Source of the DNA: Corallochytrium limacisporum
Taxonomy: Eukaryota > Opisthokonta
Length of the DNA: 20,697 nucleotides
Direction: 5' to 3'
Assembly (NCBI GenBank): GCA_002811645.1
Contig: PDIP01000030.1
Coordinates: 363,822 to 384,518, forward strand
Shown here one piece after another: positions 9,643-18,667 of this stretch. The notes beneath the pieces are model-generated. The model was not told the DNA's origin. It was given only the letters and a program-made list of their open reading frames with translations, and searched no databases. The first letter of the stretch is position 1; each line of letters starts with the position of its first letter. The translations under genes and the position numbers were made by a program.

Positions 9643-11298
9643 ATGAAGTTCTACAACAAGTTTGTGGCCATGATGGCCCTGTTTGCTCTTGCCTTCCTGG
9701 CTGCGCTGGTCGTTGCCGACGAGGAAATGTCTACTGAGCCCATGACTGGTGACGAGCTCGACGAAGCCGTCTCGGCAATCCCTGAAGGTCAGCATGGAAT
9801 CTACAGCCTGCATCGCGTGGCTTTCCTCGAGGCTCTGTACGCTGAACCTTGGGAGGGTGCCCCCACGCCCCAGGACGAGATGGAGGGTGACCAAGTTGTC
9901 GACGAGAAGACTGTCTCTCGCCGCGACAATGCCTACACCAAGACTGGCTCTGGCTGCAAGTGCTGGTGGGATCTCAGTCGCTCTGACTGTGCCTGCTGTG
10001 AGGCTAGCCGCTGCCAGTGCTCTTCTGACAAGAAGGGCCTGTGTGGTGTCTGCGGTGACAACTCCACCTGCAAGGCTGGTAGTTCTGGCTCTGACTCTGA
10101 TGGTACCAACGAGTACACCAAGACTAGCTCTGGCTGCAAGTGCTGGTGGGACGGCAAGCGCTTTGACTGTGCCTGTTGTGAGGCCAACCGCTGCCAGTGC
10201 TCTTCTGACAAGAAGAATCTGTGTGGTGTCTGCGGAAATAGCTCTACTTGCAAGGCTAGCTCCAGCGGTGGCGGCTCCGGTGGTAACTCTTACACCAAGG
10301 CCAGCTCTGGCTGCGCTTGCTTCTTCGATACCGGTCGCAAGGACTGTGCCTGCTGCCATGCCGGTGGCTGCCAGTGTGGTACCAGCAACATCAACCTGTG
10401 TACCAAGTGTGGTGACTCCTACTCCTGTGGATCTGGCGGCGGCTCTGGCGGCGGCTCTGGTGGCGGTAGTGATCCTGCCCCTCCTCCTTCCGGCAATGTC
10501 CCTGGTGGCTCTCCTTCTTCCTTCGGTCTGGTCCTGGCTGGCTCCATGGCCGACAACATCAACAAGATTGCCTCCTCTCGTGTTGAATACGCCGTGACTT
10601 CCTGCCAACACTGGAAGAACAACTACCTGACCTCTTCTGAAGTGTCCCGCATGCGTGGCTCCAACAACAAGAAGCTGACCTGCTACATCTCTGTCGGTGA
10701 GGCCGCCTCCAACTTCTGGTACTTCAACACTGGAGCTGACTACATGGACTCTGCGAATGGCGCCTATGGATCCTACCGTGTGCGCTTCTGGTACAGCTCC
10801 TGGCACAACATTATGAACCAGTATGTTAACGAGGTTATGTCCCGGGGTTGGGATGGTATCTTTATGGACCGCATTGACACCTACGAGTGGATGGCAAGCG
10901 CCGGTCGCCTCGGCCGCCAGGACGCCGCCAACAAGATGATCCAATTGGTCGATATGATGACTGGTCAGGCTAAGAAGTACAAGTCCAACCCCTACATGAC
11001 CCCCAACTTCGGTCTCAACATCCTGAACGATGCTTCCTCTGGCAGCCTCAGCAACTACATGTCCAACATCAAGGCCATTGTTGCCGAGACCACCTACTTC
11101 CCTGGTGGCAGCTACAACCCCTACACCTACAACATTTCGCTCCTGCGCCGCTTCCGGGACGCTGGCAAGCATGTGTTCCTGATCGAGTTCGGCTTGAACT
11201 CTTCTCAGCGCTCTCAGCTTCTCTCTGAGGCTAACAAGGAGGGCTTCGTGCCTTTCGTCTCCAACTGGGGCCTGAGCGAGTGGAACCCTTATGTCTAA
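9643..11298 (+). CDS. Secreted GH114/TM1410-like glycosidase with three 10-cysteine modules
   Basis: 551 residues in one exon. Residues 1-25 form a signal peptide (basic start, long Ala/Leu/Val core, likely cut after VVA). Residues 26-94 are acidic and end at a dibasic R93-R94, a possible kexin/furin site. Three Cys modules follow (98-143, 158-203, 217-262), joined by Gly/Ser linkers; a Gly/Ser/Pro linker (263-293) leads to a C-terminal domain (294-551). That domain has marks of the GH114/TM1410 TIM-barrel family: CYISVGEA at 347-354, GWDGIFMDRIDTYE at 402-415 and VAET at 480-483. By family analogy D409 and E482 are candidate catalytic acids (inference). Characterised GH114 enzymes are endo-alpha-1,4-polygalactosaminidases, so an extracellular or wall amino-sugar polymer is the likeliest substrate; the true substrate is unknown. 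N-glycosylation sequons lie at N140, N199, N497 and N519. The start has A at -3. Codons are strongly biased (almost only AAG for Lys, C/T-ending elsewhere), suggesting high expression. The Cys modules match no family I can name. Confidence 0.9.
   Translation: MKFYNKFVAMMALFALAFLAALVVADEEMSTEPMTGDELDEAVSAIPEGQHGIYSLHRVAFLEALYAEPWEGAPTPQDEMEGDQVVDEKTVSRRDNAYTKTGSGCKCWWDLSRSDCACCEASRCQCSSDKKGLCGVCGDNSTCKAGSSGSDSDGTNEYTKTSSGCKCWWDGKRFDCACCEANRCQCSSDKKNLCGVCGNSSTCKASSSGGGSGGNSYTKASSGCACFFDTGRKDCACCHAGGCQCGTSNINLCTKCGDSYSCGSGGGSGGGSGGGSDPAPPPSGNVPGGSPSSFGLVLAGSMADNINKIASSRVEYAVTSCQHWKNNYLTSSEVSRMRGSNNKKLTCYISVGEAASNFWYFNTGADYMDSANGAYGSYRVRFWYSSWHNIMNQYVNEVMSRGWDGIFMDRIDTYEWMASAGRLGRQDAANKMIQLVDMMTGQAKKYKSNPYMTPNFGLNILNDASSGSLSNYMSNIKAIVAETTYFPGGSYNPYTYNISLLRRFRDAGKHVFLIEFGLNSSQRSQLLSEANKEGFVPFVSNWGLSEWNPYV
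9934..10071 (+). repeat. Cys-rich module 1 (residues 98-143)
   Basis: First of three 46-residue modules, opening with YTK and carrying ten cysteines (105, 107, 116, 118, 119, 124, 126, 134, 137, 143) with spacing C-x-C-x8-C-x-CC-x4-C-x-C-x7-C-x2-C-x5-C. A WWD triplet follows the second Cys and a DCACC core lies in the middle. Ten cysteines suggest five disulfides in a secreted protein. The role may be carbohydrate or wall binding (inference). Confidence 0.9.
10114..10251 (+). repeat. Cys-rich module 2 (residues 158-203)
   Basis: Second copy with cysteines at 165, 167, 176, 178, 179, 184, 186, 194, 197 and 203, in spacing identical to module 1. By hand alignment it differs from module 1 at about 19 of 138 bases and starts 180 bases later, so it looks like the product of a fairly recent tandem duplication or of gene conversion. 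Confidence 0.9.
10291..10428 (+). repeat. Cys-rich module 3 (residues 217-262), more diverged
   Basis: Third copy with cysteines at 224, 226, 235, 237, 238, 243, 245, 253, 256 and 262. The Cys spacing is exactly that of modules 1 and 2 although most other residues differ (FFD in place of WWD). Conservation of spacing under sequence divergence points to a folded disulfide domain. A glycine-serine linker follows directly. Confidence 0.88.
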
Positions 11299-11575
11299 AC
11301 AACGTGTGTGTGTTGTGGTGGACCCTGGGGCAATCAATCGATGGAGTGCTCTGCCCGCGCTGATTGTTAAGGTGGCTTTGTGTCATTTTTCTGGAGCTTG
11401 CTCCGAATTTATCTAAATCTTTTGGACGCAAATACCGTGCCATTTCGCATTGCCATTCGCGTGTCCATATCAAAATCTTTCCTTGGGCTTTGCAGGTTCA
11501 AAGCCCCCATTTACTGCCATCATACGCTGGCCGCATGAATGCAACTCCACCTTCTCTAGTATTCTTTTTTTGAAT

Positions 11576-11581
11576 AATAAA
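11576..11581 (+). terminator. Polyadenylation signal AATAAA of the GH114-type gene
   Basis: AATAAA lies 278 bases after the stop codon, just after a T-run (11564-11571). A second AATAAA occurs at 11936-11941. The first is the likelier signal given typical 3'UTR lengths; the cleavage site itself cannot be seen. Confidence 0.45.
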
Positions 11582-13951
11582 CAAACGGCAACACTTTATG
11601 CCTTCGTCCACCATTCAAAACTCTTCCCAACCGGATCCCACTTGGTTTTCTCACTTACTCTTTTCTTGTTACACTCTGTGAACCTGCTCTTGTCTCTTTG
11701 ACTTCTTCAACCTCACTCCTCCCTCTTGGCCAACTGAAAAGGCCGGTGATTCGTGATCCAAACGGCCTACATCACATACGACAATCTAATCTGTATAGCG
11801 GCAGTGCCGGGTCACCTCCCGTGATATACGGACTCAATTCGGGGCCTAATTTCATTCCCTTCCCCTGCGCGGGAACAGATGGCCGGTGGTGTGCAGGCAT
11901 GATATCAAATGTTACTAAAAATAGTTTTATACGTCAATAAAGATGGATCACACCTTTGGGTAATGAAATTCACTGCAAAATCGGATAACCTCGTTGTGGT
12001 ACTATTGCTATGACCATCGAGATGTGACAGTATCAAGGGACCGAATTTCGAAAGGCCCAACTAAGGAACACATGGAGTTTTCCGTACGGCCCTGTAGCCA
12101 ACGGAATAATAAACCAGACTACGCACCACGGTCATCTTTATCGTGGTTTGCCATTCCATCTTTAGGCGTTACGAGTGCCCCAATTCCATACCGTCGGAAG
12201 CTTTTGGCCACTTTCAGAGTTTTGTGATCCTGGCAAGTGCCTTCGTCTGAGCATCACATCACAGTTTTTCTCCACACAAGCCGCCAGACCTTCATTCTCT
12301 GTGTGATTTGGTACTTCGTCTTGTCGTGCAGAAGAAACCTCAGCGTGCAGGAGAACATTGGGCGACCAACAAACGTACAGAACATCGAAAAGGCCCAACT
12401 GCCACATCCCCGCCATGACCGCCACCCACCAACCCCCGCCACCCCACCCCTTCAAATCCCTCGCCCCACCCGTGGTAGTCTGATCCCGTACAGAGTGCAC
12501 GCTATCTACAGAACACCAAGCCGACTCGCTATCAGTGGTTGCCTGTGAGCGTCAGTGGTATACACCCCCTCAGATAAGCACGGTCTTAGAACACACCCCT
12601 CATGTCTTATCGTTTTGTGTGTAATGGGCATCCTGGGAGTGTGCAACAAGGTGCCATAACCCCCAATGGAGATGTCTCCGTATTGCGGGCGTAAGAATAT
12701 CGACTAGTTAGCTCTGACTCCTTCAACCGAGTTCATATCCATACTTAGGACGTTGATAAACCGTCATGTGAAAGGTGGATACATTGCGCAAGATATGGGT
12801 CAGTACTGGACTTATTACTTTTTGTCGGTAATACACACGGAATGGGACAATATACTGGCAGCGCCGTACTGTGTGTGCTCGACGTCCCGTTCTTGTTGTT
12901 TCGGCAGTGCAAATTCTACAGCGGCCCTGATCTACAATCTACATGAGAAAAAATATACTTTTCAGATGGAACGAAAATACTGATTGAGATCGTTGGCCGC
13001 CTCAGGTGGACAGAAACCGGTCATTTACCAAAACGTGTGTCCAAAGAATCTAACTGTCCGTCAAGATTATGCAATTCACTCATTAGTCCGAGTTCCGCAC
13101 ATCGCATGTGTCTTGAATCAAAGCTTTCATGGGAACGATTATACCGTGTTTGAGCACTTTCTAGCTGATAAGTACGCATATCGTGCGTTTGACCTCAGGC
13201 AAGAACCATGATGATGTCATGGCCAGCCAAAGTAACTTTGAAACCACCGCAAAGGAAACGGGAACAACTTGTCCGTTTCAAACAAAAGGTGTAAGCTCCG
13301 CTACATGAACATGTGTGAAATGAAGGAAGGACAGTTCCCAACGGATCAAACATGATCCCCAGACAAAACACAACCAAAAAATCAAAGAACCCACCAGGCA
13401 ACCGCCGCGGGGTGTGTGGTACACTTTTTTTCTAGTGCCCGGACAAAGCAGCAAGGCGAACAGCGGAAGCAGATATCATAAACACTGTTTCCTTGAAGTC
13501 CCGGCAACTTCTATATGCCCGCAAAGAACAAAGGGCACTATCTATACAACGGAGCGCACCAGACCGTTGGACCATTGCGCCACTTTCCTCTCTCAAACCG
13601 ACTGGTACACATACACTCTCAAGACAGTGGTACACAAGGAACATGCACAACCGTGGCAGCTCACATGCACCGATCGTAGTGCGCACCACCGTTCAAGTAC
13701 TCTCGAAAGCCTCGAGGGAGAAGAAAAACATTCGCTCATCATTGCGGGATATGAGAAGAGGGTGCAAGATGGTGGAACGTTTCGGATTCTTCTCCTTGCA
13801 TATAGAACTTTCTTATACAAGGCCGTTAAAGCCAAAACCCTTCCCTGTCAACTGTCGTTTGAAGGCCAATGAGGATGCGATGATCATGCTCATTCATGGT
13901 TCACCGGATTTTCATCAAGCACAGGTCCTTCCTCCCCGAAGGGGTTCTACG

Positions 13952-13957
13952 TTTTAT
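13952..13957 (-). terminator. Possible polyadenylation signal of GPD2
   Basis: AATAAA on the minus strand, about 325 bases past the GPD2 stop, in an AT-rich stretch (13940-14030) that also holds AATTATTG-like sequence on that strand. Position and strand fit a GPD2 3' end; no other support. Confidence 0.35.
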
Positions 13958-14281
13958 TGATTATATTTGGTCAGAACGGCCCAGATTAGTGAGATTGTTC
14001 AGAACTAAAATTTAATCAATAATTTTATGATCCATATGCGGAAGGTGGCGGTGGCAGGGTATTCTCACCGCCCGCCCATAGCCCCACTCCCACTGTCAAC
14101 ACTCACCATCAGATTGTGAACCTTGGTATCTTTACAAATGCTAACACTTTCCATGTTTATGCGAAATGACATGTTTCAAGTGATTCATATGCTCGTCTAT
14201 GAATATCGAGCTTTGTGTGTTCTCTGTGTCCGGCTGTGTCCGGCTATGTCGTATTTCAAAACTACTGACCTGACCGGCCAC

Positions 14282-16477
14282 TTAGACCCCGCCACCGCTG
14301 CGCTTGATGCTCCGCAGACCTCTTGAGATGGCCTCTTCGTGGTGGGAGGTGTCACCATCCATAGCTGCCAACTTCTTGCGAATGGTACCGATACGGCTGG
14401 AGGCAACGTTTCCGGCCTGGTGGGCATCCATAAAGGACAGAAACTCAGTCTCATCGACCTTGCCGTTGTGGTTCAGGTCGACCTCAGCTAAGAGTTCAGC
14501 GATGTCAGCATCACTCATCTCCTCTTTGAGCTGATTCAAAACTTTACGCATGTCCTTGATGGTAATGCTACCATCGCCATCCACATCCATGCGAGCGAAG
14601 GCTCTGCGGTACTTGTCAATGTCTTCCGGAGACAAATTACCTGACGAAAAGCTGACGGCTTGGCGATGGCGCAGTCCCATGGTCTTCAGGAACTCAGCCG
14701 CCAATTCCTTCTCTTCTTGGATGCGCTTCTTATCCCAACCCAGTTCGGGGGCCATGATGGACACAATCGGTTCGATAGCAGCTTCGGCAGCTTGTGCATT
14801 GATGAAAGCGAGGCGAGTCCGCCGTGCCAGGATATCGACCAGGCGGTTGGCGTATTCCTTTCGCACACTGTACAGGACCTCTGCTTCAATATAAGGGTAC
14901 TCAGGAACCAGGCGGGTACCGCAAACGGGCCAGCGCTTGCCAGTCATCTTGGCCATCGATGCAACCTCAAATGCCAGTGTACCGTACTCCCGACTCAGAT
15001 GCTTTGCGACTTCCATGTCTAGACCGTATTCCTGTATCAGCGCAATGAAATTGGTAGGTTCCCAGCCCTCACCACCTACCAACATCAGACCTTCGGTACG
15101 GGATGGCTTAGCATGGGTCAATCCAGCGCTCTTCACAGCAGCATTCACGGCATCCGCGGCCATGGCACGATAAGTGGTCCACTTACCACCGGCAATGGTG
15201 ATTAGACCGGATGGACTCTCCGTTATTACGTGGTTCCGACTCAGGCTCTTGGTGTCCTTCGACTCAGGGTCAGTGACCAGAGGCCGAATACCTGCCCACA
15301 CACTCAACACATCGCCACGGCGGACCTGCAGGGAGGGTGATAAATAACGCTTAATCTCTTCAAGGATGAAGATCACATCGCTCTCGTCTGCTTCGGGTTT
15401 GTCCTCAACTTCACACCTTGTGTCCGTGGTGCCGGCTACGGTTGCCTTCATCCACGGGAGGAAGAAAATAACCCGACCGTCGCTAGTGGCGGGGTCAAGC
15501 AAACCCATACCCCGAGGTGAGTAATAGTCTGGCAGTGTCAAATGTACACCAGCAGAGGGCATAACAATTTTGTGGATGTCGGGATCATCCATCTGACGCA
15601 GAATGTCAGTGAATGGTCCCGCAGCAGTGATTACACACCTAGCCTTGACTGTGAATTGCTCTCCCGTGATATTGTCCCGTACGACTGCACCATTAACCTT
15701 GCCCTTCTCATCCTTGGTCAGCTGTATCACCTCAGTATAGTTGCTGACAGTCGACCCCTCGCGAGCCGCTGTCAGGGCGACGCTGACGTTCATGCGGGAG
15801 TCGTTGTGTTGTCCGTCGTAGTAAACCATTGCACCCACCAGGGAATCCGCCCGCAGGTGTGGAAAACGTTCCAGAGCGTAGCGCTTAGTTATGAAATAGC
15901 TACTTGGAACCCCTTTGTTACCGCTCAGGGACGCTACAAAGTCGTAGGCCTTCGATCCAGCCCAGAAATAAGGAACCTGATACCATTTGTAGATGGGAAG
16001 CATGATGGGTAGAGGATGGCTCAGATGGGGAGCAATGGCCAGCAGATTGGCACGTTCATGCAGAGCCTCCTTAACCAGAGCAAACTGGCCATAGTCCAGC
16101 CTCTCAAAGGCAGCCTGGAGGTAGCGCACTCCCCCGTGGATCAGTTTTGTGGAGCGGCTCGACGTGCCGCTACTGAAGTCTTCCCGTTCAACCAGTGCGC
16201 ACGACAGGCCGCGAGTAGCCGCATCGACAGCAATCCCTGTACCAGTGGCACCACCACCAATCACCAAAATATCCCACACTTTCTCCTCATCCTTTAGCTT
16301 GGCTAGCTGCTCATTGCGCGTAGGTACTTCAAGCTTCAAGTCCCGTAGCTCTGCCCGTGTCAGGTTGCTGCGCTCAAGGAGCAGATTTTCCTTGCTGACA
16401 GCGTAGGTCAACCACCCACCGTAGCCAACAGCGGCACAAACCGCGACGGCACGCACGCCGCGGATGCGATTCATCAT
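14282..16477 (-). CDS. GPD2: Mitochondrial FAD-dependent glycerol-3-phosphate dehydrogenase with EF-hands
   Basis: 731 residues in one exon, close to the roughly 727 of animal GPD2. It oxidises glycerol-3-phosphate to dihydroxyacetone phosphate at the mitochondrial inner membrane and passes electrons through FAD to ubiquinone (glycerol-phosphate shuttle, glycerol use). Residues 1-30 form a basic and hydrophobic presequence/anchor. The FAD Rossmann motif is at 69-90 (VIGGGATGTG, then DAATRG). SSRSTKLIHGGVRYL lies at 106-120 and the second family signature GGKWTTYRAMA at 430-440. The C-terminal DAO-type region runs to about 600. Two EF-hands follow: a loop at 631-642 (DVDGDGSITIKD, ending in D where E is usual) and a loop at 667-678 (DLNHNGKVDETE, canonical). 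Calcium activation is therefore likely, as in animals. The tail ends GGGV. Two adjacent ATGs open the frame; the second has A at -3. The gene is convergent with the GH114-type gene and co-oriented with the biotin ligase, but separate from both. Confidence 0.97.
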   Translation of the reverse strand: MMNRIRGVRAVAVCAAVGYGGWLTYAVSKENLLLERSNLTRAELRDLKLEVPTRNEQLAKLKDEEKVWDILVIGGGATGTGIAVDAATRGLSCALVEREDFSSGTSSRSTKLIHGGVRYLQAAFERLDYGQFALVKEALHERANLLAIAPHLSHPLPIMLPIYKWYQVPYFWAGSKAYDFVASLSGNKGVPSSYFITKRYALERFPHLRADSLVGAMVYYDGQHNDSRMNVSVALTAAREGSTVSNYTEVIQLTKDEKGKVNGAVVRDNITGEQFTVKARCVITAAGPFTDILRQMDDPDIHKIVMPSAGVHLTLPDYYSPRGMGLLDPATSDGRVIFFLPWMKATVAGTTDTRCEVEDKPEADESDVIFILEEIKRYLSPSLQVRRGDVLSVWAGIRPLVTDPESKDTKSLSRNHVITESPSGLITIAGGKWTTYRAMAADAVNAAVKSAGLTHAKPSRTEGLMLVGGEGWEPTNFIALIQEYGLDMEVAKHLSREYGTLAFEVASMAKMTGKRWPVCGTRLVPEYPYIEAEVLYSVRKEYANRLVDILARRTRLAFINAQAAEAAIEPIVSIMAPELGWDKKRIQEEKELAAEFLKTMGLRHRQAVSFSSGNLSPEDIDKYRRAFARMDVDGDGSITIKDMRKVLNQLKEEMSDADIAELLAEVDLNHNGKVDETEFLSFMDAHQAGNVASSRIGTIRKKLAAMDGDTSHHEEAISRGLRSIKRSGGGV

Positions 16478-16795
16478 TTGTCTTCAACACTTCAGTAGGG
16501 TTTGGAACCTAGTTTCCCATCCTAAGAAGCTCTGCTCCGTCTCTTCGCGTGGGGTTACTCCAGAGCAGTTCGAGACAAGACCCACAACCTCTTGAGTTCG
16601 ATACATTCATAGTAATGCTTCATTAATACCACAGTGAACCAAACAACCAAGGACTTGTACCAGTGTCCTAGACATGAAGCTCATGCAAATATTCCCCATA
16701 ACTGCCCAACGCGCACACACGTCCGTCCCGTTGCACCGAAGCCCGTCCCAAGAGGGGCTTGTCGTCCCACCAAACGGGGTCGTCGGTATGCCCGC

Positions 16796-16797
<2 letters not shown>

Positions 16798-16829
<32 letters not shown>
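16798..16829. repeat. (AC)16 microsatellite
   Basis: Sixteen perfect AC units, then an imperfect continuation with CATACA interruptions to about 16853. A 16-base palindrome follows at 16865-16880. Confidence 0.95.
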
Positions 16830-16831
<2 letters not shown>

Positions 16832-16864
16832 ATACACACATACACATACACACCTCACCACCAA

Positions 16865-16880
16865 CCTCCCCCGGGGGAGG
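16865..16880. repeat. Perfect 16-base palindrome CCTCCCCCGGGGGAGG
   Basis: Perfect self-complementary sequence followed by a further run of G (16879-16888). A similar CCCCCGGGGG core occurs at 6380-6389 and CCCCGGGG at 8857-8864. Confidence 0.9.
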
Positions 16881-17883
16881 GGGGGGGGAGGTTCACCTAC
16901 CTCTCTCTCCAGCGAGAGAGCGAAATACTTTCGGTCCCTGCGTCTCTAAGCACACAGCTGTATAAACACCACCGAGGTGGGGTATCAGACGCCCGCCACT
17001 TCTTTTGTATAGATCCTGACGTGTCTGACATGATAACTGGCTGGACGAACATGGTGTATGTCAGCGACTCTGCGAGCAGGGGAGAGTGGTGTAGACCACC
17101 TAAGTCACACAACAAAAAACGATAAAAAACAAAGTTGTCCATGATCGCGGTGTTGTGCTGTCGCGGTGTCGGTTGGTCCTTGGTTTATAAGTCACGTAAG
17201 CGCTCTCCTTGCGCGGCTCCTTTTGTTCGGAGAGCCCCCCCGCCGGTGGGGGTCCCAAGTTTCCAAGTCAGGACGTCAGTAACAGTGAGACCCGAGACGG
17301 TGGCCCCCGCGGCACCCGCGCACACGGTGCAGCAACTGGCGATTTGTTAAGGGGCAAACACCCGAAGATTTAGTATTGAGCAACGCAAACCCGTGAAGAC
17401 AAAAGAAGGGGGGGGGGGAGGTGGTTGTCCCCTCTCGCCCTCTGTCTCTCTCCAGAGAACTCTATCTCGTATCGGTTGTTTTACTTTTTATGCCAGAGGG
17501 GGTAAGAGAGAGAAAGAGAGATTGGGAGATGTGATGAAGGGACACGCGGGATGGACACCAAAAAAATGCTCCAGATCGCAGGGATGGATGAGAAAGGGGG
17601 TCAAGGGGTAAAGGGGAAACAGCGGGCAAACCCCTGGCCCCCGCCAGCCGACGTGTGTTTTGGAGATTATCTCCGCCTTTATTTTTTTTTTCATTTTTTT
17701 TGGTTGGTTTGCGGGAGGTGGGTATCAGGCCAGAGGGACCCCTGCCCCACCACAGCCGGGTATCCCTGCTCTGCAAAAGGGAATAAAAGAAATCAAATCA
17801 CGTGAAACCTCGAACCTCTCACTTCGGTTGCGAATGTATTGACTACCGCATCAAAACCCGGCCGTCTCACGGCAGATGCCGTA

Positions 17884-17923
17884 GACAGAGACAGAGAGAG
17901 AGAGAGAGAGGGAGGGGGAGAGA
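17884..17923. repeat. AG microsatellite
   Basis: Perfect AG units at 17893-17910, flanked by imperfect purine sequence on both sides. Confidence 0.9.
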
Positions 17924-18667
17924 GTCTCCTGTCCGTGGCAGAACGGGCTCAGTGCCCCGTGTTTTGCTGCGCGCTCAAGTGTACGGTTTATGTCGACGGG
18001 TGCTCGACACATGCTTGCTCGCGTTTTCAATTTGTTGGTTCTATCTTTTCGGTGCTCGGGTATGTTTTCCTTCTCTTTTTCTTTCCTTTTATACTTTCCT
18101 TTGTTTTTTCTTTTTGGGTGCGCGCTTGGGTTGATAAAATTGGCGGGGGGCACCGGCGGGCTTCTTGGTCCGGCTGAAACTGTGGTAGGCGAGGGCGCGG
18201 CGGACCCTGAGGGAGAGAGTACCAGGCCGCCCCCCCTCCTCCCCCCCTCGTGTGGTGGTGCTTCACGGCGCCAGCAAAGGGGGGAACCTCTCTGAATTTA
18301 ATATCCGGCTTATCGTGCATTTTGGTGGCCGAGAAGAGAAGAGGGAAGGAGGGGGGGGTTGGGCCGCCCTACCGGGCTAAAATGTGTGATCCGAGGTCCC
18401 GCGTTTGCAAGTAAAAACGGGAGCGGCTGTACATTTTGTTACGGCAGAAACTGTTTTGGCCAGCTGTGTGATGAAGTTGTAAAACGTCCGTATATTAGAT
18501 AATCACATTTTGCCCATTGTCCATGGCTACCGGTGGATCAGGTGCGTGTACTTGGTCGCTATAGTTTGATGCGGGTATGCTTCTCTATACAAAATTGCTA
18601 AACTGTGATGACTTATCCTTGACTATCAACATACAGAGGACATGTACAGGCAATGGTTGACGTTTGT

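Larger units (their letters stand above)
11299..14281. other. Spacer between convergent GH114-type gene and GPD2
   Basis: Holds both 3' flanks. A pyrimidine-rich stretch covers about 11605-11730 and AATAAA signals lie at 11576 (+), 11936 (+) and 13952 (-). One frame at 12753-13211 is open apart from one TGA (12981-12983) but resembles nothing known. A short direct repeat GTGTCCGGCT occurs at about 14226-14245. No RNA gene or mobile element was seen. Confidence 0.5.
16478..18667. other. Low-complexity spacer between GPD2 and the biotin ligase
   Basis: This is the GPD2 promoter side and the biotin ligase 3' side. It contains an AC microsatellite, a 16-base palindrome, an 11-G run (17408-17418), T-runs (about 17680-17701), an AG microsatellite, a pyrimidine tract (18065-18115), and C-rich and G-rich runs (18228-18250, 18341-18360). 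Frames in it are repeat-driven and not credible as genes. Confidence 0.6.

Noticed and set aside
9946-10428. Cys modules as metallothionein
   Set aside because: CxC and CC pairs fit metal binding, but the protein has a signal peptide, WWD aromatic positions and a fixed ten-Cys spacing with Gly/Ser linkers, which fits an extracellular disulfide domain better. Metal binding is not excluded.
9749-10597. 282-codon open frame in another forward frame of the same gene
   Set aside because: Product is Ala/Ser/Val/Pro-rich shadow coding over the Cys modules, with no signal or domain.
9634-11337. 567-codon open frame antisense to the GH114-type gene
   Set aside because: It lies exactly opposite a gene with clear domains. 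Strong codon bias in the sense gene keeps stops out of this antisense frame, and its product is a low-complexity Val/Ala/Gly/Arg/Thr sequence with no domain.
13414-13960. Two overlapping forward frames of about 150 codons
   Set aside because: Neither starts with ATG at its 5' end, they overlap each other in different frames, and neither resembles a known protein.
16634-17125. 163-codon forward frame with long His/Thr runs
   Set aside because: The runs are translation of the AC microsatellite, the start is GTG, and the other two frames are also open through the repeat.
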